A stretch of DNA of 52,726 bases, from NCBI GenBank assembly GCA_964410105.1, contig CAYPFY010000024.1:1-52726 (forward strand), given 5' to 3'. Below, in pieces: positions 6,541 through 15,238 of the stretch. A program made the position numbers and the translations under genes. The notes beneath the pieces were generated by a model. The model saw only the letters and a list, made by a program, of their open reading frames with translations, did not search any database and had not been told where the DNA came from. This DNA comes from CAYPFY01 sp964410105. GTDB taxonomy: Bacteria; Bacteroidota; Ignavibacteria; UBA10030; SZUA-254. How positions within the stretch are numbered: position 1 is the first letter of the stretch; each line of letters starts with the position of its first letter.

Positions 6541-7890
6541 GTGCGACCTGCGCAATTCACCATACGCGAGTTCATACTCCTTTTCCGACGGAGAAAGAGG
6601 CTCTTGATCATACCGACCGTCGTCGTCACGCTCATCTGTGGCATCGGGGCGCGTCTCCTTCCGGGGAAATATGAGTCCTCGACGACCATACTTGTCCAGC
6701 GCGAGGAGATACTGAACCCCCTGATAAGCTATGAGATGGCGGTGACGATGGCCTCCGAGGACCGTCTCCGGACCTTCAATGAAATCATTTACAGCCGCGC
6801 GACCATCCAGAAAATGATCGACAGCCTCGGGATGGGGGCTAACGCGACGACCGAGGAGCAGCGACAGGCTCTCGTCGACGGCGTCTCCCACAACATCACG
6901 ACCGAGAGGCGGGGTTCCGACTCATTCCGGATCACGTACATCGACACAGACCCCGTCCGGGCGCAGCGCGCCGCCTCCCTCCTCTCAAAACTCTTCATCA
7001 ACACGATCCTCAACGTGGAAGGCCAGCGCGACGAGCGCGCGGTCGAGTTTTTCGAGAAAAAGCTTGAAGATCTGAGGGCAAAATTTGAGGCAAGCCAGAA
7101 GCAGGTGGTGGCCCGGCTGGGCCAGCGCCTCGGCTCCATGCCCACCGAATCGAAGACAGCGTACGGGCAGGTCGAGGCTCTCGACAAGCAGGTACGCGAC
7201 AGCGACACGAAAATCAAGGATTATCAGGACGAGCTCGCGGTCCTCCGCACCTCGACCCAGAACCTCCACACGGAGGACGGAAAGAAGAAGCTCTACGATC
7301 TGACCCGATCGGAGGTCCCCTTTGCGGCGGATTTGAAGGTGCTGATGCTGAAGTACGAGGATTTTCTCAGGCGTTATACCCCCCGCTATCCCGAGGTGGA
7401 GAAGACGGAGAAGCAGTTGATAGTCCTTATAGAGAGGATGAAGAGCGGCGTCGAGTCGGAGATCGAGCGCGAGCAGACCCAGCGCGTGGACCTTGAAAGG
7501 CGGAGGGCGCAGCTCCTTTCGGACATTCGTCAGACGACGATCAGCGAGCGCGTTGATGAGGATCAGGAATCGGACTACGGCATATACCGCAAGCTCTATG
7601 ACGAGATGAAAGTGAAACTCGAGCAGGCCCGCACGACCCGTGACCTGGGCGAAAAGGGGGCGAGCCAGTTCATCATCATTGATCCGGCGCAGGTGCCGAC
7701 CCATCCCTCAAAGCCGAACCGCATGCAGCTCACCCTCGGCGGCTTAGGGCTCGGGATTTTCCTCGGATTCCTGGCGGTCATTCTCAAAGAAATGCTCGAC
7801 ACGACGATCCGTATCCCGAGGGATATTGAGGTGTACCAAAAGCCTGTCATCGCGTTCATCACCGATGGCAATGAACATCAGTTGAAATAA
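6541..7890 (+). CDS. Wzz/GumC-type polysaccharide co-polymerase
   Basis: A 449-aa inner-membrane protein. It has a cytoplasmic N-terminus, TM1 at about residues 20-40 (LLIIPTVVVTLICGIG) and a long periplasmic region rich in heptad-like charged helices (about 165-370). A proline-rich PAQVPTHPSKPNR segment precedes TM2 (about 400-420). It fits the Wzz/PCP-2 family that sets chain length and bridges the polymerase to the Wza channel. The tyrosine-kinase domain fused in Proteobacterial PCP-2 proteins is absent and is supplied by the next gene 15 nt on. The start is GTG, 50 nt after the predicted sigma-54 transcription start. It heads the plus-strand operon. Confidence 0.92.
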   Translation: MRPAQFTIREFILLFRRRKRLLIIPTVVVTLICGIGARLLPGKYESSTTILVQREEILNPLISYEMAVTMASEDRLRTFNEIIYSRATIQKMIDSLGMGANATTEEQRQALVDGVSHNITTERRGSDSFRITYIDTDPVRAQRAASLLSKLFINTILNVEGQRDERAVEFFEKKLEDLRAKFEASQKQVVARLGQRLGSMPTESKTAYGQVEALDKQVRDSDTKIKDYQDELAVLRTSTQNLHTEDGKKKLYDLTRSEVPFAADLKVLMLKYEDFLRRYTPRYPEVEKTEKQLIVLIERMKSGVESEIEREQTQRVDLERRRAQLLSDIRQTTISERVDEDQESDYGIYRKLYDEMKVKLEQARTTRDLGEKGASQFIIIDPAQVPTHPSKPNRMQLTLGGLGLGIFLGFLAVILKEMLDTTIRIPRDIEVYQKPVIAFITDGNEHQLK

Positions 7891-7905
7891 ACTTCCCAGA
7901 GGATA

Positions 7906-8718
7906 GTGAACACAGACGACACACATATGGACGGCCCCCCGCCGACGGGGGGGGGAGGGCAGCAGCCCGGGGACTCCGGCGGAGGAGAGACGAAGCTCGT
8001 CCGTCTCATCAAGGCGATCGTGGTCGCGCAGGAACGGGGCACCTACGTCGATAATTCGGTTGTCAAGTTCAAATACTACAATTCCTTCAACTATTCTTTT
8101 CTCAACAAGGAGCACGAGAACGTCACCCTCACCATCGGGATAACGAGCCCGAAGCGGGGGGAGGGAAAGACCCTCGTGGCCTGCAACCTCGCCGTGTCGC
8201 TTGCGCTCGGTTCTCAGAAGAAAACGATCCTGGTGGATCTCAACGTGGCTAATCCCCGGCTCCACCAGATCTTCGGCCTCCCTCAGGCGCCCGGCCTTGC
8301 CGAAGGATTTCTCAACGGGCAGATTCACGTTCACCGGACGGCGGTTGAAAACCTTTCGCTCCTGACCGTCGGGAATTTCGTCTCGTTTCATTCCGACCTC
8401 AATCAGGGGGGTCCCTCGCGAGGCGTGCCTCTGATCTGGCCGACGCTGGAGCCGTCCCTCGGGCTGGAGCATCTGGCTGCATTCAGGGACGTCATCTACT
8501 CGCTGGAGCAGGAATTTGACCTGGTCATCGTCGATATGCCGTCGATCAACAACGAGAGCGTCCCTGTTCTTTTTGCGAATCAGCTTAACGGAGTCGTCGT
8601 GGTCGTTGACAGCGGCCGGACCAAGCGTGAGGAGATCGACGCCATGTTTCACCAGTTGAACGAGCGGCAGGTTCTGGGATTCGTCATGAACCGCTTCAGC
8701 GAAGAGGGGGCTTCGTAA
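7906..8718 (+). CDS. CpsD/CapB-like P-loop ATPase (BY-kinase family)
   Basis: A 270-aa cytoplasmic partner of the preceding membrane protein. The ParA/MinD-type Walker A is SPKRGEGKTL (81-90). The Walker A' region is ILVDLNVANP (108-117), where active BY-kinases usually have DxDxRxP, so it is degenerate. Walker B is FDLVIVDMP (204-212). The C-terminus ends SEEGAS without the tyrosine cluster used for autophosphorylation. It may act as an ATP-dependent switch rather than a kinase. The start is GTG behind AGAGGAT. The first 30 residues are Gly/Pro-rich and encoded partly by a run of nine G (7947-7955), which could slip. Confidence 0.87.
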   Translation: MNTDDTHMDGPPPTGGGGQQPGDSGGGETKLVRLIKAIVVAQERGTYVDNSVVKFKYYNSFNYSFLNKEHENVTLTIGITSPKRGEGKTLVACNLAVSLALGSQKKTILVDLNVANPRLHQIFGLPQAPGLAEGFLNGQIHVHRTAVENLSLLTVGNFVSFHSDLNQGGPSRGVPLIWPTLEPSLGLEHLAAFRDVIYSLEQEFDLVIVDMPSINNESVPVLFANQLNGVVVVVDSGRTKREEIDAMFHQLNERQVLGFVMNRFSEEGAS

Positions 8719-8883
8719 ATGGCGCTTGTCGGCACCCTGGCCCTGATGATGGCGGTAGTTCTGGTCGGCAAGAGTTTTAAGCAGATCCGCCCCCTGGCGT
8801 ACGTCATCGTCATCGCCATCGCCCTCCTCCAGGTGGCGATCGTCCTCTATGCGATGTTCACCATGCCATTCCCGATAGGATAG
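8719..8883 (+). CDS. 54-aa two-helix membrane protein
   Basis: A small frame that exactly fills the gap between the CpsD-like and O-antigen-ligase genes. Its ATG follows the upstream TAA with no spacer, and GAGGGGG lies about ten bases upstream. The stop (8881-8883) is 3 nt before the next start. The protein has one hydrophobic segment at residues 3-16, a basic hinge (KSFKQIRP, 18-25) and a second hydrophobic segment at 26-47 (starting LAYVIVIAIALL). That predicts a hairpin in the inner membrane with a cytoplasmic turn. I do not recognise a family. Its position suggests a subunit of the polymerase or co-polymerase complex, which is inference. Confidence 0.68.
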   Translation: MALVGTLALMMAVVLVGKSFKQIRPLAYVIVIAIALLQVAIVLYAMFTMPFPIG

Positions 8884-8886
8884 GCT

Positions 8887-10419
8887 GTGTACCGGGCAAA
8901 CGACAGCGTCTTCGCCGAGGCGACGATCCTCACGCCGGAGCCGGAGCCAGAGAGCAGGAGCTTTATGTGGCTGGTCGTGGCGATGTCGGTTATCACGGCG
9001 TCTCTTCTGCTGGTCACGGGGGGAAGTTTCATGGCGGCTGCCGTGGTGCTCGGGGCTACGGCGGTCGTCGCGCTCACTTTTTACAGGCTCGACTGGGGAT
9101 TTTACCTCTTCATCGGGATGGTATTGCTGTGCGATCAGTTCCCGCCGCGCGGATATGACACGACGATCATCGGCGAGCAATATTTTCAGAATCTCAAGGG
9201 TTTGCCGCTTTTTGCGAGCGTCGATTTCGCCGTCCTGAGCCCCCTCGAATTGCACCTCCTGCTGGTGGTCGGCGTCTGGGTATTGCTGATCGCCATGGGA
9301 AAAAGGGTTTTGCTTCAGAAGGTGACGGGATGGCTCCCCGCCCTGGTCTTTTTCTTCTGTCTTGCGATATCGGCCGCTTTCGGCATGGCGCGCGGGGGTG
9401 ATTTTCTGCCGGCTCTCTGGGAGCTCCGCGCATTGATTTATCTGGGCCTGATGTATTTTCTCGTCCCTCAGATCATTCAGACCCGCTCACAGCTCATCAC
9501 ACTCATGTGGGTCTGCATCGGCGCGATATCGTTCAAGGCCCTTCTCGGCATCGTCCGCATCGTGAGACTCGGATTCGCGTTCGGCGAGCGGACGGAGCTC
9601 ACAAACCACGAGGATCCCCTCTTTTTTATATCGCTGATCGTCATGCTCCTCGGCCTGACTCTCTACGGGGGAGGCGAGCGCCAGAAAAAATTCATCCGGT
9701 GGATGCTCGTGCCGATGCTCTTCGTCTTCTTCCTTGCCCAGCGGCGCGCGGCGTACATCGCCCTGGTCGTTGCGGTCATCGGATTCCTGTTCACTGTCTC
9801 GAAGGCCGAGCGGGCCGCCATCCTCAGGATACTCCTCCCGGCGATAGGGGTTTTCGCCGTGTACATGGCGATCTTCTGGAACACGGAGGGGACGATCGGA
9901 TTGCCGGCGCAGCTGGTGAAGAGTTCCATCTGGAACGACAAGCAGACTGCCGGGGAGCGTTATTACTCGAACATGTACCGTGAATATGAGAATTACGACC
10001 TTGCGCAGACCCTGAAGCGCTCTCCGCTCATCGGCATCGGCTTCGGGAACAAATATGATCAGCCGATCAGCCTTGTCGGGATTCCGTTTTCGCTCCGGGA
10101 TTACATTCCCCATAACGAGATTTACTGGCTCATCGTCAAGATGGGCGCCATAGGATTTCTGTTTTTCTGGCTTTTTTTCGATCTGTACATCTTCCAGGCA
10201 GCGCACACGTTCCTCGGACTGCGGGACCCGTATCTCAAGACAATCTGTGCGGTGTCGATCATCGCCATCATGGGCCAGATCGTCGTATCGTTCGTCGATC
10301 TCCAGCTCACATTTTACCGCAACATGATTTTTCTCGGAGCGATGATGGGGCTGATGCCCACGCTCGGAATGATCGACACGACGGAGAGAGCCGCCAGAAT
10401 CTCGGCTGAAACCCGTTAG
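8887..10419 (+). CDS. O-antigen ligase/polymerase family protein (Wzy/WaaL-like)
   Basis: A 510-aa polytopic membrane protein with roughly 11-12 hydrophobic segments. The largest extracytoplasmic loop (about residues 350-415) contains a Wzy_C-type region ending RSPLIGIGFGNKYDQP and then DYIPHNEIYWL. That carries the conserved GxGxG-like turn and the H-N-E signature of PF04932 proteins. RRAAYIALVVA, also typical, precedes it. It is the likely polymerase joining lipid-linked repeat units, or a ligase moving the chain to an acceptor; sequence alone does not separate them. The start is GTG at 8887 with AGGATAGG upstream. It lies 3 nt after the small membrane protein. Confidence 0.9.
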   Translation: MYRANDSVFAEATILTPEPEPESRSFMWLVVAMSVITASLLLVTGGSFMAAAVVLGATAVVALTFYRLDWGFYLFIGMVLLCDQFPPRGYDTTIIGEQYFQNLKGLPLFASVDFAVLSPLELHLLLVVGVWVLLIAMGKRVLLQKVTGWLPALVFFFCLAISAAFGMARGGDFLPALWELRALIYLGLMYFLVPQIIQTRSQLITLMWVCIGAISFKALLGIVRIVRLGFAFGERTELTNHEDPLFFISLIVMLLGLTLYGGGERQKKFIRWMLVPMLFVFFLAQRRAAYIALVVAVIGFLFTVSKAERAAILRILLPAIGVFAVYMAIFWNTEGTIGLPAQLVKSSIWNDKQTAGERYYSNMYREYENYDLAQTLKRSPLIGIGFGNKYDQPISLVGIPFSLRDYIPHNEIYWLIVKMGAIGFLFFWLFFDLYIFQAAHTFLGLRDPYLKTICAVSIIAIMGQIVVSFVDLQLTFYRNMIFLGAMMGLMPTLGMIDTTERAARISAETR

Positions 10420-10466
10420 CCTCCCCCTTGCTCGCCGGGGGGACGGAGAGCTTCTCAAACAGTTTT

Positions 10467-11144
10467 ATGCGATTAGTGAACCCTGACGAAATGACCAGAC
10501 CGCTCGAAAGCGCATTGAGTGTCACCGGGATAGAACATCTCGTCTCCGGCGGAGATCGGGTTATCGATGTCGGAGCAAGCACGGGATTATTCACTCTCTA
10601 CCTCGCCCATGTCGTCGGACCGGCGGGGAGGGTGACAAGCATCGAAGGGATCCCGGAAAACTTTGACATCCTTGCCGAGAGCGTCGGGGGAATCGGAAAC
10701 GTTGAGCTCATTCATTGCGACATCTCGGACCGCGACGATTTTTCATTTGAGATCCCGGTTCACTTGCATGAGAACACCCGTGCGGCGGGAGCCGTGACTC
10801 CCCGCGGCATAAAGCTGGGGACACGAAAACTCGACTCCCTCAGTTCCGGAGCGAGCTTCATCCGGGTCGACGCCGAGGGGCGGGAGCTTGAATGTCTGCG
10901 CGGCGCGCAGGGAATCATCGAGCAGAGCCGTCCTTCCTGGCTCATTGAATTGTGGGGCGACATAGGCCAGGACGGCTCGGGAGCCCACGAGGTCGTGCGG
11001 TTCATGGAGCGGTTCGGCTATCGTGCGCACACCTTTGACGGCACTTACTTCCGTCCCCGGACATCGGGAAGCGCGCTCGATTGTTATTTCCTGGCGCCGG
11101 CTCATCAGGCGGCCCTTGAGCGTCAAAGCCGATTTCACATCTGA
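10467..11144 (+). CDS. FkbM-family SAM methyltransferase
   Basis: A 225-aa cytoplasmic enzyme. Motif I is VIDVGASTGLFTLYLA, followed by the acidic strand VTSIEGIPENFDIL. A central KLDSL motif (TRKLDSLSS) comes next, then FIRVDAEGRELECLRGAQ, which is the hallmark of FkbM methyltransferases. The final strand is SWLIELWG. These enzymes O-methylate sugars or other small hydroxyls, so it likely caps or modifies a residue of the exopolysaccharide. The start is unsure: I use ATG 10467, while an in-frame TTG at 10428 would add 13 residues. Neither has a good Shine-Dalgarno site. It lies 5 nt before the WecG-like gene. Confidence 0.85.
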   Translation: MRLVNPDEMTRPLESALSVTGIEHLVSGGDRVIDVGASTGLFTLYLAHVVGPAGRVTSIEGIPENFDILAESVGGIGNVELIHCDISDRDDFSFEIPVHLHENTRAAGAVTPRGIKLGTRKLDSLSSGASFIRVDAEGRELECLRGAQGIIEQSRPSWLIELWGDIGQDGSGAHEVVRFMERFGYRAHTFDGTYFRPRTSGSALDCYFLAPAHQAALERQSRFHI

Positions 11145-11149
11145 CAACC

Positions 11150-11944
11150 ATGCGAAACATCATCAAACCGGCCCCGACACCCACTCCTGTCCTCCGCAGA
11201 ATACAGAGGCTCCAGGATGCCCGGACGATCCTGGGCGTCAGGATCGACCGCACAACGGTCCAGGGTGCCGTGCAGCTGATCGATCACATGGTGAACGAAG
11301 GCGGAAGGCACGTGGTCATCCCGGTCAACCCCGAGATGATCGTGGCCGCGCAGAAGGACCCCTATTTTCGAGATACGATCAACGGCGCATCCCTCTCGCT
11401 TCCGGACGGAGTGGGGGTCGTGCTCGCCTCGTGGATATTCGGGCGCGGGATACCGGAGAGGGTAACAGGAATTGACACTGTGTTTGAGATTGCGGCCCTG
11501 GCTGAAGCGCGGGGATTCCGGATTTTCCTCCTTGGGGCAGCGGAGGGGGTAGCCGATGATGCGGCGCGCCGATTGCAGGAGCGGCACCCGCGGCTCATAA
11601 TCGCGGGGACCTATTCCGGTTCCCCCGACCCGTCGGAGGAGGAGGAGATCTGCCGGCTCATCAACGAATCGGGAGCGCACATACTCCTGATCGCGTACGG
11701 AGCGCCGAAGCAGGAGTTCTGGATCGCGCGCAATCGCCGGAACCTGAATGCGCCCGTGGCGATGTGTGTGGGCGGAACATTTGATTTTATTGCAGGGCTG
11801 GTCCCGAGGGCTCCGCGTTGGATGCGGTCGCTCGGGCTCGAATGGGCATACCGGCTCATGAATCAGCCGAGCCGCTGGCGCCGCATGCTGGCGCTCCCCC
11901 GGTTCGCGGGGGCAATTGTACGGAAAGCATTTTCTCTCCGCTGA
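11150..11944 (+). CDS. WecG/TagA/CpsF-family glycosyltransferase (GT26)
   Basis: A 264-aa membrane-associated transferase. Family motifs run in order: ILGVRIDRTTVQGAV, the invariant VNPEMIVAA (usually T-x-N-x-E), SLPDGVGVVLAS, ERVTGIDTVFEI, FLLGAAEGVA, and the second-domain block LLIAYGAPKQEFWI. GGTFDFIAG and PRWMRSLGLEWAYRL then lead to a basic, amphipathic C-terminal tail that anchors such enzymes to the membrane. WecG/TagA proteins add the second sugar (often ManNAc or ManNAcA) onto the lipid-linked first residue made by a WecA-type transferase. This matches the WecA-like protein in the divergent operon. Confidence 0.94.
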   Translation: MRNIIKPAPTPTPVLRRIQRLQDARTILGVRIDRTTVQGAVQLIDHMVNEGGRHVVIPVNPEMIVAAQKDPYFRDTINGASLSLPDGVGVVLASWIFGRGIPERVTGIDTVFEIAALAEARGFRIFLLGAAEGVADDAARRLQERHPRLIIAGTYSGSPDPSEEEEICRLINESGAHILLIAYGAPKQEFWIARNRRNLNAPVAMCVGGTFDFIAGLVPRAPRWMRSLGLEWAYRLMNQPSRWRRMLALPRFAGAIVRKAFSLR

Positions 11945-11946
11945 CG

Positions 11947-13446
11947 ATGAACAAGGAAATCGCACATTCGGTTGCACGCAACACCACGGTCCAGATGGGT
12001 CAGCAGCTGGTGACGTGGACCTCGAGCTTTCTTCTGATGCTTTTTCTGCCCCGTTACCTGGGACCGGTCAATTACGGGAGATTATACCTTGCCCTCTCGG
12101 TGTCGGGGATATTCCTCATGCTGGTCGATTTCGACGGGCGGATCGGCGTGGCGAAGCGGATCGCGCGTTCGAAAGAAGAGTCCGCGCAGACCGCGGTGAA
12201 CGCCGTAGCGCTCCGAACGCTGTTCTGGGTCGTGGCTTTCATCGGGATGATGAGTTTTGCCTTCCTGGCCCATTATCCGCCGACCGTAAAAATTCTCATT
12301 GCGATCTTCGCGGTCGAAATACTCTGGCTCGGACTTCGGACCATCATGTGGGGGATCTTCCTCGGGCACGAGATGGCGCAGTATTCGACGATCGGCAATA
12401 TCAGCGAGCGCATCTTCATCGCGGGAGTCGGCATCGCGGCGCTCCTCCTCGGGGCGAACGTCATCGGCATGGCCCTGATCATGGTGGCCGGGACTTTCCT
12501 CAATTTTTTGCTCTGCATCCGGTACTCCCGCCTCATGGTCAGGGCATTCCCGGCGGTCGAATGGAGCGGCGTCGCGGTCATGGTCAGGGAGGGGGTCCCG
12601 TACCTGCTCTGGACCATATTCGGAGCGATCTATTACCGTATCGACAGCGTCATGCTCTCCTTTCTCACGCCTGAGGCGGTCGTGGGGTGGTACGGCGCAT
12701 CGTACAAGTTTTTTGATGTCCTGGCCTTCCTTCCGAGCATCTATTCCCTTTCGATACTTCCCGTATTGTCACGACTCTGGGGGAAGGAGGAGGGGATGCT
12801 TCAGAAGACGACGCAGAAGAGCCTGGAGTTCATCCTGATGGCGGGAATACCGATCAGCATCATGGTCTTCTTTTCCGCGGAGTTCATCATACAATTCTTC
12901 TTCGGGCTGAGCGCATATGCACCCTCGGTATCAAATCTGAAAATTTTCTCGGCGGGGCTCTTGCTCATCTATCTGGACATGGTACTCGGCACGACGCTTT
13001 TCGCCTGTGACAAGCAGAAGCAGTGGGCGGCGGTCGCATTTTTTGCGGTCATCCTGAACGTTTCGTTGAATTTCTTTCTGATACCCTTTGCTCAGGCGAA
13101 GAGCGGAAACGGCGGAGCGGGAGCCGCGATCGCGACGATCGTGACGGAATTATTCGTCATGATATGCGCCCTGGTGATCATGCCGAAATCGATACTGGAG
13201 GGGGCGAGGATTTCCCCCTCGTTGAAGGCTTTGGGGGCCGGGGGGATGATGATCGCCTCGCTGTGGGGGATGCAGGCTGCGGGGTTGCCCTGGGCGGTCC
13301 TCCTCATCGGGGGCTCCCTGGTCTACGTCCTCTCGCTCGTAAGTTTCCGTGCTCTCGATCGCGGAGAACTCGAGTTCGTGAAAAACTTTTTATCGCTCCG
13401 CAATCTGCGTGAAACGTTTGCTGTCAACAGGGGGGTCAGCGCATGA
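11947..13446 (+). CDS. Wzx-type oligosaccharide flippase (MATE/MOP superfamily)
   Basis: A 499-aa protein with about 14 predicted membrane helices. It starts at ATG 11947, 2 nt after the stop of the WecG-like gene; in-frame codons further upstream overlap that gene and carry no signal. The N-terminus (VARNTTVQMGQQLVTWTSS) and PRYLGPVNYGRLYLALSVSGIF match the Polysacc_synt/Polysacc_synt_C family. The mid segment YRIDSVMLSFLTPEAVVGWYGASYK is also characteristic. It should flip the completed lipid-linked repeat unit across the inner membrane for the Wzy-like polymerase. The next gene begins inside its stop codon (ATGA overlap at 13443). Confidence 0.93.
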   Translation: MNKEIAHSVARNTTVQMGQQLVTWTSSFLLMLFLPRYLGPVNYGRLYLALSVSGIFLMLVDFDGRIGVAKRIARSKEESAQTAVNAVALRTLFWVVAFIGMMSFAFLAHYPPTVKILIAIFAVEILWLGLRTIMWGIFLGHEMAQYSTIGNISERIFIAGVGIAALLLGANVIGMALIMVAGTFLNFLLCIRYSRLMVRAFPAVEWSGVAVMVREGVPYLLWTIFGAIYYRIDSVMLSFLTPEAVVGWYGASYKFFDVLAFLPSIYSLSILPVLSRLWGKEEGMLQKTTQKSLEFILMAGIPISIMVFFSAEFIIQFFFGLSAYAPSVSNLKIFSAGLLLIYLDMVLGTTLFACDKQKQWAAVAFFAVILNVSLNFFLIPFAQAKSGNGGAGAAIATIVTELFVMICALVIMPKSILEGARISPSLKALGAGGMMIASLWGMQAAGLPWAVLLIGGSLVYVLSLVSFRALDRGELEFVKNFLSLRNLRETFAVNRGVSA

Positions 13447-14672
13447 AAATCCTCTTCACTCTGCCATACATCCCCGTGCCTCCCACTTACGGAGGAGCGC
13501 TCCGGGTCTATCATCTCATCCGGCTGGCCTCGGAGCGGCACGATGTCACGGTCCTCAGCTACGGGTGGCCGGATCAGAGGGAGAGGATGAGGGAGCAGAT
13601 GGGGCGGGTGGGCGCCATCAACCTCGTCTCGCGGCACTGGCCTGGAAGGCTACGACGGGTGGTGCAATTCTACTCCCTCTTCACCCGGCACAGCTTCTTC
13701 TACATGCTGGGGCAGAGCAAGGAAATGCAGCACTCCCTCGACGGGCTTCTCGAAAGAAAAGACTTCGACGTCGTCCAGACTGAATTTGCACACATGGGGA
13801 CGTACCGGATGGCGACCTCGGCCCATAAGATACTCGACTCGCACAATGTGGAGTACGACAATTTCCGGCGCATGGGGGAGAAGGCCCGTTCGCCGTTCCG
13901 CCGGCTGCACTATTACAGCGAGTACAAGAAATTCAGGCGGGAGGAGCAGGAGGCGTGCCGGCGCTACGATTCGATTCTTGTCACCTCAGCGCGTGACGGA
14001 AAAATCCTCGACGCCGACGTCCCGCACGTGCCGAAATACGTTGTTCCGAACGGGGTCGAGGCCGCGTACTTCCGGCCTGGGGCGGAGGCGCCGGAGCCCT
14101 TTTCGATGGTATTCACGGGGGCGATGTCCTACATCCCGAACCATGACGGCATGTGCTATTTCCTCGACAGCATCTTTCCCCTGATACTGCGACGCGTGCC
14201 CTCGGCCAAGATTTACATCGTCGGCAGCCAGCCGATGCCGGAGCTCATGCGCCGCGCCTCTGAAAATATCATCATCACAGGCACAGTGGATGACGTGCGC
14301 CCGTACGTGTGGCGTTCGAGCGTTTACGTGGTCCCCCTGCGTATGGGGAGCGGGACCCGATTGAAAGTTTTGGAGGCGATGGCGATGAAAATCCCTATCG
14401 TCACGACGGGCATCGGCAGTGAGGGGATCGACGTGCATAACGGCGAGACGGCGCTGATTTCGGACGACCCGTCCGAATTCGCGGATTCTGTCGTCCGTCT
14501 CCTTCACGACCATGACCTGCGCCGGAGGCTCTCCGAGGCGGGGCATGATCTGATGAAGTCGAAATATGAGTGGTCGGTGATCGGCGAGAATATCGATGCG
14601 CTTTACGGCAAATTCACAGGAAAGAGCGCCCCGGCTCCGGCCGGCCGCCGCGAGGGGGTGCCGATAGAATGA
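13443..14672 (+). CDS. glycosyltransferase family 4 (GT-B fold), first copy
   Basis: A 409-aa retaining GT-B enzyme. The N-domain opens MKILFTLPYIPVPPTYGGA with the acceptor-side PPxxGG loop and RVYHLIRLASERHDVTVLSY. The donor domain carries VVPNGVEAAYF, FTGAMSYIPNHDG and SAKIYIVGSQP, and ends with RMGSGTRLKVLEAMAMK. In that last motif the E of the E-x7-E-type donor site sits after GTRLK. The VPNGVDxxxF and SGTRLKxLEAMA pattern resembles the PEP-CTERM/exosortase-associated GT4 proteins of other polysaccharide loci. It adds one sugar to the growing lipid-linked unit; donor and linkage cannot be read from sequence. It overlaps its neighbours by 4 nt at both ends. Confidence 0.92.
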   Translation: MKILFTLPYIPVPPTYGGALRVYHLIRLASERHDVTVLSYGWPDQRERMREQMGRVGAINLVSRHWPGRLRRVVQFYSLFTRHSFFYMLGQSKEMQHSLDGLLERKDFDVVQTEFAHMGTYRMATSAHKILDSHNVEYDNFRRMGEKARSPFRRLHYYSEYKKFRREEQEACRRYDSILVTSARDGKILDADVPHVPKYVVPNGVEAAYFRPGAEAPEPFSMVFTGAMSYIPNHDGMCYFLDSIFPLILRRVPSAKIYIVGSQPMPELMRRASENIIITGTVDDVRPYVWRSSVYVVPLRMGSGTRLKVLEAMAMKIPIVTTGIGSEGIDVHNGETALISDDPSEFADSVVRLLHDHDLRRRLSEAGHDLMKSKYEWSVIGENIDALYGKFTGKSAPAPAGRREGVPIE

Positions 14673-15238
14673 CCGTTCGTGAATTCGTTACGCGGGCGAG
14701 GCACCGGCTGAAGCATCAGTCGGTGGCGAACCATATCCGGGGGCTTTTCCTCGCACGGAAATTCACCAGGGCTGGAATCATCGTTGTCAGCCCGGGGCGT
14801 CCGAGGCCCAGGGTCATCAATGAGGGAGGGGAGATTTATGTCGAAAACTGTCATTTCTATCCCGGCGTCCGTCTCGAAGTGGGCGAGCAGGCGATACTCA
14901 GGATCGGAAAGGGCACCTATCTGAACCGCAACACGGTCATCGTCGCGAATTCTCTTGTCGACATTGGACGGGACTGCCGGATCTCCTGGGACGTCGTCAT
15001 CATGGATTCCGACCTGCACGCGTTGCCGGGGGAAGAACTCGAGCACAAGCCGGTGGTCATCGAGGACAGGGCGTGGATCGGGTGCCGGTGCATCATTCTC
15101 AAGGGAGTCCGGATCGGGGCAGGTGCGATCGTCGCGGCGGGCGCTGTGGTCACGAAGGACGTGCCGGCGAACACCATCGTGGGCGGAGTCCCGGCCCGGG
15201 TATTGCATGAGGTCAGTTCTCAGAAAGGCAATCTATGA
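14669..15238 (+). CDS. left-handed beta-helix O-acetyltransferase (CysE/LacA/NodL type)
   Basis: A 189-aa protein starting at ATG 14669, within the upstream stop (ATGA). An N-terminal helical leader (1-35) precedes hexapeptide repeats such as LRIGKGTYLNRNTVIVANS. The catalytic histidine loop MDSDLHALPG follows. The closing turns (AWIGCRCIILKGVRIGAG, then AVVTKDVPANTIVGGVPA) are textbook for acetyl-CoA-dependent sugar acetyltransferases. It probably acetylates a hydroxyl or amino-sugar of the repeat unit. With the FkbM methyltransferase and the deacetylase, it belongs to the decorating enzymes of the operon. Confidence 0.93.
   Translation: MTVREFVTRARHRLKHQSVANHIRGLFLARKFTRAGIIVVSPGRPRPRVINEGGEIYVENCHFYPGVRLEVGEQAILRIGKGTYLNRNTVIVANSLVDIGRDCRISWDVVIMDSDLHALPGEELEHKPVVIEDRAWIGCRCIILKGVRIGAGAIVAAGAVVTKDVPANTIVGGVPARVLHEVSSQKGNL

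Noticed and set aside
7744..9255. Long open frame of 503 codons on the minus strand
   Set aside because: It is the antisense shadow of three well-supported plus-strand genes (Wzz-like, CpsD-like, ligase). Its sequence is low-complexity and charge-rich with no motif.
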